Assembly: GCF_000002995.4 (NCBI RefSeq)
Contig: NW_025062343.1
Coordinates: 1 to 29,243, forward strand
Source of the DNA: Brugia malayi
Taxonomy: Eukaryota; Nematoda; Chromadorea; Rhabditida; Onchocercidae
Length of the DNA stretch: 29,243 nucleotides
Direction of reading: 5' to 3'
The notes beneath the pieces are model-generated. The model ran no database searches. It was given only the letters and a program-made list of their open reading frames with translations, and was not told the DNA's origin. This document shows, piece after piece, positions 9,295-21,227 of this stretch. Made by a program: the position numbers and the translations under genes. Position 1 is the stretch's first letter. Each line of letters starts with the position of its first letter.

Positions 9295-11164
9295 ATGGAA
9301 TCAAATTGTGCCATATGTTTGGAACAATTAAAATATCCGCTTGGAAGACCTGATAATTGTAAGCACAAATTCTGTTTTAAATGTATTCGCGATTGGTTAA
9401 AAAAGCGATCACAATGCCCACTTTGTGGTGGAGAGCCAAAATATCTAATTAAAATTGAAGAAACAAACAATGAAAGAAAAGTGCCAGTAAAAAAAAGAAC
9501 AAAGGAACAATTTGAAAATGAGGTTATCAGTGTTATCATTAATATATCATCACTATGAAATATTTTAATTTGATTGTCTATATCATTAATTTTTTTAAAC
9601 TTATTTAACATGATGATTGTTATTATTATAGTGAAATGGTCCTTTGTTTGATTAATTAAATATTTTAAACAATTTTTCCGGACACGGTCATGAAAATATT
9701 CCAGTTTACCTTTCTTTATATAAAGATTCTAGTCTAGGACCATATATGAAATTTTTAACCTAGAATTTACCAAGCAGTTAAAATTAAGCTTTTAAATCAG
9801 AAGAAATTTGATTGAATTGGAGGAAAGGTGAAAATTCATAATGTTATTCTGTATAAACAGAAGTCTTTCAAGCTTCATTGTAATTTTTTAAAAAATTTGA
9901 ATTTCAAATCTATCCTTTAGAGTCTTATCCCTTTTGACATAATTCTGTTCTAAATTTTCAGAAAAAAGAAATATTACAATCATTTGTTGCAACATATTCT
10001 ATAAAGAATTAACAATGTTACCATATTATTTGTTGTTAATTATTTTGAAATCTTTTTTCATTTTTGCTTAAAATTTTGCAAAATTTTTGAATTTTCAAGC
10101 TTCTTGCCCAAGAACAACTGGAAAATGATCAAGGCGGCCCTTCAAATGAAGATATTACCATTGAATATGCAAACTGCCGATCATGCAGAAGTTCAGATAA
10201 TGAACATTTACTGCTACTCTGCGACGGAAACATTGGTCAAAATGCTGATGGTTCTACGATTCGCTGTAATGTCGCCTATCATTGCTATTGCTTACCGGAG
10301 AAACTGGAGCGAATCCCGGAAAATGACTGGTTTTGTCCATTCTGCGAAAACAAACCAGAAAATGCACAGCATTTTGTAGAACAAACAAATTTAAATGTTT
10401 CACGTTCAGAAGAAGCTGGTAGTAGTAGTTCAAGACAATTAAAGAATGAGACTGATGTATCGAAATGTCATCTAAGCGGATGTTTGGAGCAAGGTAATAT
10501 GAAAATAGAAACTGGATGCAGCAAAATTAGAAATTCCGAATCAACGCTTATTCAAGATGCTTATGGTGATTCGGATACGGAAAGTGAATCAAGAGACTAT
10601 AGTAATGAAAAGAGTGAATTATATTCAACAAGTGATGCAACTAGTGATGATTACGATGATAGCAACGAAATAACAGTCGAAAATACTGGCGGTAAGTTAT
10701 CATATAGACGAAAATTAACAAACTATAATATTTTGATAATAAGATTACAACTCTTAAAAAATTAAAAATTTTAATACAGAAATAAGAATTACAAATCATT
10801 CTACCTGATATTTTACGTTTGCGTGCTATACGTAGATGAAATATACGTCGATGAGAACGTACAAATATACGAAATTAATATTTCTTCATTAAAAAACAAA
10901 CAAGAAATTATAACTAAAGCTAGAATAGGAAAAAAAATATCGAATTTACTTATACATCATTAATATATAGGGACAAATTTTGATGTATTGGACGACAACG
11001 ACGATGACGATGACAGTGATGATGGTGAGGATGATGATGATGATGATTGTAACGAATCGGATGAAACAGATTCTGAGCAAAAATTCCACCAAGCGATATT
11101 TCGCGATAATTACAGACGAAGAAGAGGAATGAAGCGTAATCAAGGAATTACATATCGCCGATAA
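9295..11164 (+). CDS. Small RING + PHD finger protein, PHRF1/Asr1-like, copy 1
   Basis: Exons 9295-9522, 10100-10691 and 10971-11164 join in phase to 337 aa. Residues 5-44 form a C3HC4 RING (C5, C8, C22, H24, C27, C30, C41, C44), the E2-binding module of E3 ubiquitin ligases. Residues 102-158 form a PHD finger (C102, C105, C117, C132, H137, C140, C155, C158) containing LERIPENDWFCPFC. About 12 extra residues lie between ligands three and four. RING then PHD at the N-terminus is the layout of animal PHRF1 and yeast Asr1, linked to ubiquitylation in chromatin and RNA polymerase II contexts; the nuclear role here is inferred. A Ser/Asp/Glu-rich middle, a run of Asp and a basic tail (NYRRRRGMKRNQ) follow. 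Human PHRF1 is about five times longer. Donors are GAG|GTTATC and G|GTAAGT; the first acceptor, TTTTCAAG, is weaker than usual, so a small extra exon is possible. Confidence 0.85.
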
Positions 11165-11626
11165 AGTTGCAGAATTTATGACAAAGACGAAATGAAATTC
11201 TGGTAAAGCGGGAATATCAAAGACTGATACTAACACATCATCACTCTAGCTAACAGATCACTTCTATATAACAAATAATAATGATAATTTTAATAATTGC
11301 TGATGTACTTGATATACCATATGATTTTCTAACCAACTTACAATTTTACTTGTGATAATGCAATCAATGAATGTGTGAACTGAAATAAACTTATGCTAAA
11401 ATCCAGAATTCCTATTACAATATTAACAGCGTTAATCTAAGTTACATTTGTTCATAAAAATTTTGAATCCGAATTTCATGAAATTATCACGTATAGTTCA
11501 CATAGCGCTAAATTGTTACTGATGCTGTACTACTAGAAGTCATTCTCAACACATTGAAATCACAATATTAAGAAACTGAAATGATTTAAAAGAGAAATAA
11601 ATACTTGTGTTAAAAAAACCACTTAC
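11165..11626. other. RING-PHD 3' flank, unit 1, with AATAAA at 11384-11389
   Basis: AATAAA at 11384-11389 lies about 220 bases past the stop and is a reasonable poly(A) signal; another occurs near 11595. On the minus strand, short acceptor/donor-bounded pieces (for example after TTATTTCAG near 11378, ending at GTAAGT) could be exons but are too small to call. Equivalent signals are at 18336-18341 and 25291-25296. Confidence 0.45.
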
Positions 11627-11685
11627 GTCAGCTTATAATCACGTAATATATCCGTGATCTCTCGTAATGACGCAAACAAATTCAT
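11627..11685 (-). CDS. Candidate first coding exon on the minus strand, copy 1
   Basis: Minus-strand ATG at 11685 opens 19 codons (MNLFASLREITDILRDYKL) and ends AC|GTAAGTGG, a consensus donor in phase 2. I cannot name the protein. It may be the 5' exon of the gene whose last exons are at 7320-6754, about 4.3 kb away across the RING-PHD gene; the intermediate exons are not established. In this copy the unit boundary lies only ~38 bases upstream of the ATG, so the native promoter is missing. Confidence 0.35.
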
Positions 11686-11723
11686 AATTTTGGCATGATA
11701 TTTTCCGTTATACTATTTACTTT

Positions 11724-12017
11724 TTTTCCGAGCTAAATTATTTGAAAATTTCCATTTACAAAAAATTGAAAAAATATAACATTGATCAAAGAATGTTCCC
11801 GAATAATTGAAGATATCATCCAAGATTAATTTACAACTGACTTCTGGCTTTCATTTAATATGAAATTAATTAATCATTATCAAATATTCTCTTATTTGAA
11901 TTTGAATAATTTACTTTTAGTTTATCTTTATTTCATTCCCTTAAATGCTTAGTAAGTGATCATTCGTCATCTTCAAAGATATCTGATTAAGCAAAAATTA
12001 ATTTGAAAAATTTAAAT
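11724..12017 (+). repeat. Dispersed repeat, unit 2 copy
   Basis: Same sequence as 4774-5067, directly after the first internal junction (seven T). Confidence 0.7.
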
Positions 12018-12031
12018 TTTTTTATTTTTTT

Positions 12032-12072
<41 letters not shown>

Positions 12073-12134
12073 TTTTTTTTTTTTTTTAAATTTTTTTTTA
12101 AATTTATAAAATTTAAATTTTTTTTTTTTTTTTT
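12018..12134. repeat. T/A homopolymer tract, unit 2
   Basis: 117 bases with longer uninterrupted T runs than unit 1. Confidence 0.85.
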
Positions 12135-12174
12135 TTGTCCATGGTACTTCTGGTACCAGAAGTACCATGGACAA
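12135..12174. repeat. Perfect 40-bp loopless palindrome, unit 2
   Basis: Identical to the unit 1 palindrome. Confidence 0.95.
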
Positions 12175-13706
12175 TATCTAACAATTGCATTCCATCTGCT
12201 GAGTTGATGTCACTGCTTTTCTAGATTAGAAAGAAAATAACACCAAAATATCACTCATCATAAAAATTTCATTCCACGAGGCCAATATTTAATAGTTATT
12301 ACTGAGGCATTTATTTTGAATCGAATAAAGTAACACTCCAAAAGGGAAAATAAACATTAACAGGGAAAACTATGCTGCAGAATAATTAATAGTCTCAAGG
12401 CAAATGAAAATTTTGACAAAATTTTGACTGGAATTATGTTGCAACGATTCTGCGTCCTTTCTGCATCGAGAATTAATGTAATTTGAGATGGAACGAGTGA
12501 TAAAGTTGAGCAGTTATGAAAAACAGATACTGCGTTTAAAAGAGAAGAATGGTGCTATATCTGATGTCATGAATTTAAATTCGTTTTTTAGTTAAATGAA
12601 TCAATTCGAACAATTACTGGGTTAATTCCAATGGTTACGTTGATATTAAAAAGATAATGAAACAACAGCCGAATGTTGTGGAATTTTACAAATATCCACT
12701 AGAAAAATTCATTATATTTATCTTATTTAATCTAAATGTGATATAGGCATCATCAATTTGACTTGGAACTTGAATATGATCTAATTAATTTTACGATGTG
12801 ACTGAATATGCTTCGCACTGATTTGTTTTATACAGAAACCTAGAGAGATTCACTTAAACAGGAGAATTTCTTTATCAAATTGCATTTAAATAAAGCACTT
12901 CCTGCAATCTAAAAATATAATTTCAATTTCATTATTTTCTATGAAATTAAAATTTCATCTTCCCCACCAACAACTCCGCACCAATTACTTGATGCGGCTA
13001 AATCAGAAGTAGTTACTTGCATCACATAAAATTTGTTATAATGATTAATTCACAGTGTCAGATTATAGAAGTGAATTGACTGTTAAATTCTTGTTATGAT
13101 TCATTTGTATGTTTACCAAATGGACTGAGAAGCATAAAACATTTCAAATATTATCCGCAGATAATATAAATCAGTACAACAAAACTTGTAAGCCAGAATT
13201 TAAATAATAATTAGTTTCTTTCGTCAATTAAATTGACCTTTATCATTATCATTCGATTGCATGAAAGAATATGAAAATTTGAAGTTCTTTTTTTTTAATA
13301 AATCTGTTGAAAGAACTTCTTCTGTTGTATAATTTTTACTATTACTATTAACATATACGTAACATTTAGATAAATAAGTATGATTCTATTTTTTTAAATT
13401 CTCGTAATTTCATTCACTTTGGTTAAAATTAAAAATATTCCAGAAGAGCCGTTATTTATGCTATAATTCAAAGCTTGTAATATTATAAAAAAACTATCAG
13501 AACAAATATCACTCAATTCAATAACTATTGTTATTGCTGCCATATTTAATATGTGCATTAGGATGACAATCTTTGATCCATCTTCTCTTTAAAGTTAGAA
13601 AAAGAAGCTCGAGAAATGAAACAAGAATGCACAACAAGGTTTAACGAATCAAATGTCATGATTTTCGATCATTTTTCAGAGCAGATTCAGACACATAGTA
13701 TTCCTT

Positions 13707-14273
13707 TCACTTAATTATAATTTTATCCATTTCAACTGCTTGACCACTGAGAACGGCAAATTGTAGTGATTCAAACACTTCTAGAAGTGAAATTTTCTTA
13801 GAAAGAAATTACGCATCATTAGTAATATAATAGGCTTACCGCAAGTAAGTTTTAAAATGAATGTTTTGGAATTTTGAGATTTCAAGTAATGAGAAAAAAA
13901 GAATTAGCATGAAATTGATTAAATTTACAAATTTCCAGTCATTTCAATTATACGGTAATACTTTGTCCTTCATGAACAATTTTTAGAACAAACTTTGAAG
14001 TGCAAAGTTCTTTTAATAACTGACTGTGCATTTTCAACTTTCTTCTATTAAAAATATCAGCTATTCAATCTTAAGTAACGTCTAACCTCGTTTGTATCTA
14101 TGCCATTGTTCTCGTTCCATAGATCTGGAAGCTTCATTAAGTTCAAAAACAGTTCGATGTTGACAGTGATGAATGATCATCGGTGACTGCAAATTTTCAA
14201 TATCACCATTAGTAATACGACCGGTTATTCGATAAGTTCGCCTGATAACTGCTGGATTGTTATAATGTCCCTT
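13707..14273 (-). CDS. Last two exons of an unrecognised gene, copy 2 (partial)
   Basis: Exons 14273-14087 and 13780-13707 appear the same as copy 1 in sequence, splice sites and reading frame. If the gene begins at 18637-18579, copy 2 would also be a full unit. Confidence 0.6.
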
Positions 14274-16246
14274 CTGTAATCAAAAATTTGAAGTAAAAAA
14301 TAATATGCTCTCATTGGAAATGTTGAAAAAATATATACATATATTAAAAGAAAAAAATAGAGCTTCATGAAATCTTTGAACAATTATCATCGATTAATGA
14401 ATCATTTATCTCACCATTAATTAAAGAGATTGTAAAATACTCCAGAACTTCATGTAACAATAAAATTCACTTTTATTGCTAAAAGAAAAGAAAAATAAAC
14501 AAGCTATAGTGTGTTAATACTAGCTAGTAAAAAATTAAATCTATCACTTTATTTCATTTGGGAATTATCTTATGCTTACATTTCAATTAATCTTTAAAAT
14601 TTTTAGCTCAAAATAAACATATTAAGATATAATTAACTAACTTATTATCACTCGCAAATTTTTAATTACAATTGTTCAGTATATAAAAATGAGACAATAA
14701 TGAGAAAAAATTTTTTATGGAGGAAAAAAAATGCTATTTTGGATAAGTATGTGATACATGGTAATGAATGTTACTGATAAGATGTTGAACTCATTCTCAA
14801 AATGTTAATTTTTAGATACCATCACAAGAAGAAATCGATTTATTTCATGATTGGTGAACCAATGGATTTGAAAATCTCAAATCATATTAATCGTTATTTA
14901 TGTTAAACTTCATTCCAATAATTAGACAAAAATTATTGAATTTCAATGAATAATACTAAATAAATATTTCAGTAATTACTAAATAATTATTTAATTAATA
15001 ATTATCGAATGATCTCAGTGATTATTTTAATGAATAATTTTAATAATTATCGATGACGATTATTTCAATAATTATCAAATTTTTTCTTCAATATTACGAA
15101 TAATTAGTAAATTTTATATGTGTTTACATTGCATGTAATTGAATAAATAATTGCAAAATACACAGATTTAACATCTAAAACAAACAGAAATAACAAATCA
15201 GAAGCATTTGATATATTTTACCTCGTTTTTTATTGGAAATAATTTAATTATCTAATCTAATTAACTATCAAACTTAACTAATTTGAAAGTCAAAACGACA
15301 AAATTTAAATCAAATATTTAACAAATTTAACAATTTAAGTGCGGTTTTAATAATTATTTCTAATAATTTTATATTTATTACTAAATATAAAAAAAGTAGC
15401 CAATGATTTGATTAATTGACAATTTCGATGAAATCACATCCTGAAAAAATTACATCCTGAAAGTTTTTCTTTTCCAAGATTTTATAAAATTTAATTGCAG
15501 TTTGAAAAAGTATTCATTTTTATCAAATTTAGTTGCGCTTGGAAAAATTACTTTGAATGAAAGAAAAAAGTATATAATCTGTGGCATATTATATTTGTTT
15601 TATTTATTTATTATTATAAGGAAAAAAAAAAGCAATTATTTATTGTGAAAGTAAAAATTAGTATCACAAAATCATTTATTTTTTGTAGCAGCAATTAATT
15701 TCTAATCGGTCATGCAAAAAAAATAGCAGGTGGTTAGCTTTCTTTGCTGCATGCTTTTTTTGCTAACTACGCGCAACTGCATGCTTTTTTTATTGAGCAT
15801 ATTTATTGTACATTTTGATATAAAACTCATTGTTAAACTATTAATTTTATTTGAGTGATATTATTTTGCTTATTGCCTGCTTTTTTTTTCATCTTTTTTT
15901 AAAAGTTAGTTCTATTTGCTTTAGTAATTTATTGCTATAATTATTGCTTGTGTTGAAAGAAATTTTTTTAGTTCATAAATTTTCATTGAAATTATGTCCT
16001 TTCATCTTTTTTAAAATGCCTCTCAACACAATAAATTTTCCCATTTTTTTAAATACATTTTTTGCATATGCAAATTTTTCAAAAATTTTCTTTACTATAA
16101 ATAATCATTTTATTATTTTATCAGTTAGTATTAGCTACAGGATCTGTTAGTGAAGAGTTCGCATAACCACTGGAAGTGTTAGTTTTGCAGACGATTAAAA
16201 AGAGTGTTATTCTAACAAGACTTTTTTAAAAAAAGAAAAAAAAAAA

Positions 16247-18116
16247 ATGGAATCAAATTGTGCCATATGTTTGGAACAATTAAAATATCCGCTTGGAAGA
16301 CCTGATAATTGTAAGCACAAATTCTGTTTTAAATGTATTCGCGATTGGTTAAAAAAGCGATCACAATGCCCACTTTGTGGTGGAGAGCCAAAATATCTAA
16401 TTAAAATTGAAGAAACAAACAATGAAAGAAAAGTGCCAGTAAAAAAAAGAACAAAGGAACAATTTGAAAATGAGGTTATCAGTGTTATCATTAATATATC
16501 ATCACTATGAAATATTTTAATTTGATTGTCTATATCATTAATTTTTTTAAACTTATTTAACATGATGATTGTTATTATTATAGTGAAATGGTCCTTTGTT
16601 TGATTAATTAAATATTTTAAACAATTTTTCCGGACACGGTCATGAAAATATTCCAGTTTACCTTTCTTTATATAAAGATTCTAGTCTAGGACCATATATG
16701 AAATTTTTAACCTAGAATTTACCAAGCAGTTAAAATTAAGCTTTTAAATCAGAAGAAATTTGATTGAATTGGAGGAAAGGTGAAAATTCATAATGTTATT
16801 CTGTATAAACAGAAGTCTTTCAAGCTTCATTGTAATTTTTTAAAAAATTTGAATTTCAAATCTATCCTTTAGAGTCTTATCCCTTTTGACATAATTCTGT
16901 TCTAAATTTTCAGAAAAAAGAAATATTACAATCATTTGTTGCAACATATTCTATAAAGAATTAACAATGTTACCATATTATTTGTTGTTAATTATTTTGA
17001 AATCTTTTTTCATTTTTGCTTAAAATTTTGCAAAATTTTTGAATTTTCAAGCTTCTTGCCCAAGAACAACTGGAAAATGATCAAGGCGGCCCTTCAAATG
17101 AAGATATTACCATTGAATATGCAAACTGCCGATCATGCAGAAGTTCAGATAATGAACATTTACTGCTACTCTGCGACGGAAACATTGGTCAAAATGCTGA
17201 TGGTTCTACGATTCGCTGTAATGTCGCCTATCATTGCTATTGCTTACCGGAGAAACTGGAGCGAATCCCGGAAAATGACTGGTTTTGTCCATTCTGCGAA
17301 AACAAACCAGAAAATGCACAGCATTTTGTAGAACAAACAAATTTAAATGTTTCACGTTCAGAAGAAGCTGGTAGTAGTAGTTCAAGACAATTAAAGAATG
17401 AGACTGATGTATCGAAATGTCATCTAAGCGGATGTTTGGAGCAAGGTAATATGAAAATAGAAACTGGATGCAGCAAAATTAGAAATTCCGAATCAACGCT
17501 TATTCAAGATGCTTATGGTGATTCGGATACGGAAAGTGAATCAAGAGACTATAGTAATGAAAAGAGTGAATTATATTCAACAAGTGATGCAACTAGTGAT
17601 GATTACGATGATAGCAACGAAATAACAGTCGAAAATACTGGCGGTAAGTTATCATATAGACGAAAATTAACAAACTATAATATTTTGATAATAAGATTAC
17701 AACTCTTAAAAAATTAAAAATTTTAATACAGAAATAAGAATTACAAATCATTCTACCTGATATTTTACGTTTGCGTGCTATACGTAGATGAAATATACGT
17801 CGATGAGAACGTACAAATATACGAAATTAATATTTCTTCATTAAAAAACAAACAAGAAATTATAACTAAAGCTAGAATAGGAAAAAAAATATCGAATTTA
17901 CTTATACATCATTAATATATAGGGACAAATTTTGATGTATTGGACGACAACGACGATGACGATGACAGTGATGATGGTGAGGATGATGATGATGATGATT
18001 GTAACGAATCGGATGAAACAGATTCTGAGCAAAAATTCCACCAAGCGATATTTCGCGATAATTACAGACGAAGAAGAGGAATGAAGCGTAATCAAGGAAT
18101 TACATATCGCCGATAA
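16247..18116 (+). CDS. Small RING + PHD finger protein, PHRF1/Asr1-like, copy 2
   Basis: Exons 16247-16474, 17052-17643 and 17923-18116 give the same 337-aa RING-PHD protein as copy 1; I found no coding difference. Upstream DNA matches copy 1 except for one A fewer near 15720, so regulation should be shared. An AATAAA lies at 18336-18341. Confidence 0.85.
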
Positions 18117-18578
18117 AGTTGCAGAATTTATGACAAAGACGAAATGAAATTCTGGTAAAGCGGGAATATCAAAGACTGATACTAACACATCATCACTCTA
18201 GCTAACAGATCACTTCTATATAACAAATAATAATGATAATTTTAATAATTGCTGATGTACTTGATATACCATATGATTTTCTAACCAACTTACAATTTTA
18301 CTTGTGATAATGCAATCAATGAATGTGTGAACTGAAATAAACTTATGCTAAAATCCAGAATTCCTATTACAATATTAACAGCGTTAATCTAAGTTACATT
18401 TGTTCATAAAAATTTTGAATCCGAATTTCATGAAATTATCACGTATAGTTCACATAGCGCTAAATTGTTACTGATGCTGTACTACTAGAAGTCATTCTCA
18501 ACACATTGAAATCACAATATTAAGAAACTGAAATGATTTAAAAGAGAAATAAATACTTGTGTTAAAAAAACCACTTAC

Positions 18579-18637
18579 GTCAGCTTATAATCACGTAATA
18601 TATCCGTGATCTCTCGTAATGACGCAAACAAATTCAT
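18579..18637 (-). CDS. Candidate first coding exon on the minus strand, copy 2
   Basis: Same 59-base exon as copy 1 with the same GTAAGT donor. The second internal junction truncates its upstream flank at the same point. Confidence 0.35.
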
Positions 18638-18675
18638 AATTTTGGCATGATATTTTCCGTTATACTATTTACTTT

Positions 18676-18969
18676 TTTTCCGAGCTAAATTATTTGAAAA
18701 TTTCCATTTACAAAAAATTGAAAAAATATAACATTGATCAAAGAATGTTCCCGAATAATTGAAGATATCATCCAAGATTAATTTACAACTGACTTCTGGC
18801 TTTCATTTAATATGAAATTAATTAATCATTATCAAATATTCTCTTATTTGAATTTGAATAATTTACTTTTAGTTTATCTTTATTTCATTCCCTTAAATGC
18901 TTAGTAAGTGATCATTCGTCATCTTCAAAGATATCTGATTAAGCAAAAATTAATTTGAAAAATTTAAAT
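18676..18969 (+). repeat. Dispersed repeat, unit 3 copy
   Basis: Same sequence as 4774-5067, directly after the second internal junction, which is identical to the first. Confidence 0.7.
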
Positions 18970-19088
18970 TTTTTTATTTTTTTAAATTTTTTTTATTTTT
19001 TTAAATTTTTTTTTTTTTTTAAAAAATTTTTTTATTTTTTTAAATTTTTTTTTAAATTTATAAAATTTAAATTTTTTTATTTTTTTTT
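18970..19088. repeat. T/A homopolymer tract, unit 3
   Basis: 119 bases. Its spurious poly-Phe/Lys open frame (18955-19161) is not a gene. Confidence 0.85.
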
Positions 19089-19128
19089 TTGTCCATGGTA
19101 CTTCTGGTACCAGAAGTACCATGGACAA
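19089..19128. repeat. Perfect 40-bp loopless palindrome, unit 3
   Basis: Identical to the unit 1 palindrome. Confidence 0.95.
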
Positions 19129-20660
19129 TATCTAACAATTGCATTCCATCTGCTGAGTTGATGTCACTGCTTTTCTAGATTAGAAAGAAAATAACACCAA
19201 AATATCACTCATCATAAAAATTTCATTCCACGAGGCCAATATTTAATAGTTATTACTGAGGCATTTATTTTGAATCGAATAAAGTAACACTCCAAAAGGG
19301 AAAATAAACATTAACAGGGAAAACTATGCTGCAGAATAATTAATAGTCTCAAGGCAAATGAAAATTTTGACAAAATTTTGACTGGAATTATGTTGCAACG
19401 ATTCTGCGTCCTTTCTGCATCGAGAATTAATGTAATTTGAGATGGAACGAGTGATAAAGTTGAGCAGTTATGAAAAACAGATACTGCGTTTAAAAGAGAA
19501 GAATGGTGCTATATCTGATGTCATGAATTTAAATTCGTTTTTTAGTTAAATGAATCAATTCGAACAATTACTGGGTTAATTCCAATGGTTACGTTGATAT
19601 TAAAAAGATAATGAAACAACAGCCGAATGTTGTGGAATTTTACAAATATCCACTAGAAAAATTCATTATATTTATCTTATTTAATCTAAATGTGATATAG
19701 GCATCATCAATTTGACTTGGAACTTGAATATGATCTAATTAATTTTACGATGTGACTGAATATGCTTCGCACTGATTTGTTTTATACAGAAACCTAGAGA
19801 GATTCACTTAAACAGGAGAATTTCTTTATCAAATTGCATTTAAATAAAGCACTTCCTGCAATCTAAAAATATAATTTCAATTTCATTATTTTCTATGAAA
19901 TTAAAATTTCATCTTCCCCACCAACAACTCCGCACCAATTACTTGATGCGGCTAAATCAGAAGTAGTTACTTGCATCACATAAAATTTGTTATAATGATT
20001 AATTCACAGTGTCAGATTATAGAAGTGAATTGACTGTTAAATTCTTGTTATGATTCATTTGTATGTTTACCAAATGGACTGAGAAGCATAAAACATTTCA
20101 AATATTATCCGCAGATAATATAAATCAGTACAACAAAACTTGTAAGCCAGAATTTAAATAATAATTAGTTTCTTTCGTCAATTAAATTGACCTTTATCAT
20201 TATCATTCGATTGCATGAAAGAATATGAAAATTTGAAGTTCTTTTTTTTTAATAAATCTGTTGAAAGAACTTCTTCTGTTGTATAATTTTTACTATTACT
20301 ATTAACATATACGTAACATTTAGATAAATAAGTATGATTCTATTTTTTTAAATTCTCGTAATTTCATTCACTTTGGTTAAAATTAAAAATATTCCAGAAG
20401 AGCCGTTATTTATGCTATAATTCAAAGCTTGTAATATTATAAAAAAACTATCAGAACAAATATCACTCAATTCAATAACTATTGTTATTGCTGCCATATT
20501 TAATATGTGCATTAGGATGACAATCTTTGATCCATCTTCTCTTTAAAGTTAGAAAAAGAAGCTCGAGAAATGAAACAAGAATGCACAACAAGGTTTAACG
20601 AATCAAATGTCATGATTTTCGATCATTTTTCAGAGCAGATTCAGACACATAGTATTCCTT

Positions 20661-21227
20661 TCACTTAATTATAATTTTATCCATTTCAACTGCTTGACCA
20701 CTGAGAACGGCAAATTGTAGTGATTCAAACACTTCTAGAAGTGAAATTTTCTTAGAAAGAAATTACGCATCATTAGTAATATAATAGGCTTACCGCAAGT
20801 AAGTTTTAAAATGAATGTTTTGGAATTTTGAGATTTCAAGTAATGAGAAAAAAAGAATTAGCATGAAATTGATTAAATTTACAAATTTCCAGTCATTTCA
20901 ATTATACGGTAATACTTTGTCCTTCATGAACAATTTTTAGAACAAACTTTGAAGTGCAAAGTTCTTTTAATAACTGACTGTGCATTTTCAACTTTCTTCT
21001 ATTAAAAATATCAGCTATTCAATCTTAAGTAACGTCTAACCTCGTTTGTATCTATGCCATTGTTCTCGTTCCATAGATCTGGAAGCTTCATTAAGTTCAA
21101 AAACAGTTCGATGTTGACAGTGATGAATGATCATCGGTGACTGCAAATTTTCAATATCACCATTAGTAATACGACCGGTTATTCGATAAGTTCGCCTGAT
21201 AACTGCTGGATTGTTATAATGTCCCTT
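20661..21227 (-). CDS. Last two exons of an unrecognised gene, copy 3 (partial)
   Basis: Exons 21227-21041 and 20734-20661 appear the same as the other copies. If linked to the first exon at 25592-25534, this is the only copy of the gene with its native upstream DNA. Confidence 0.6.

Noticed and set aside
9255..9611. 118-codon minus-strand open frame, present in all three units
   Set aside because: It is the antisense of the RING exon, whose zinc ligands and splice sites clearly mark the plus strand as coding.
10104..10379. 91-codon plus-strand open frame
   Set aside because: Shifted frame of the PHD exon; the other frame holds all eight zinc ligands.
10946..11236. 96-codon minus-strand open frame rich in I and V
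   Set aside because: Antisense of the Asp-rich third RING-PHD exon (GAT repeats read as ATC/ATT).
18955..19161. Open frame of alternating F and K
   Set aside because: It is a reading of the T/A homopolymer tract and differs between units with tract length.
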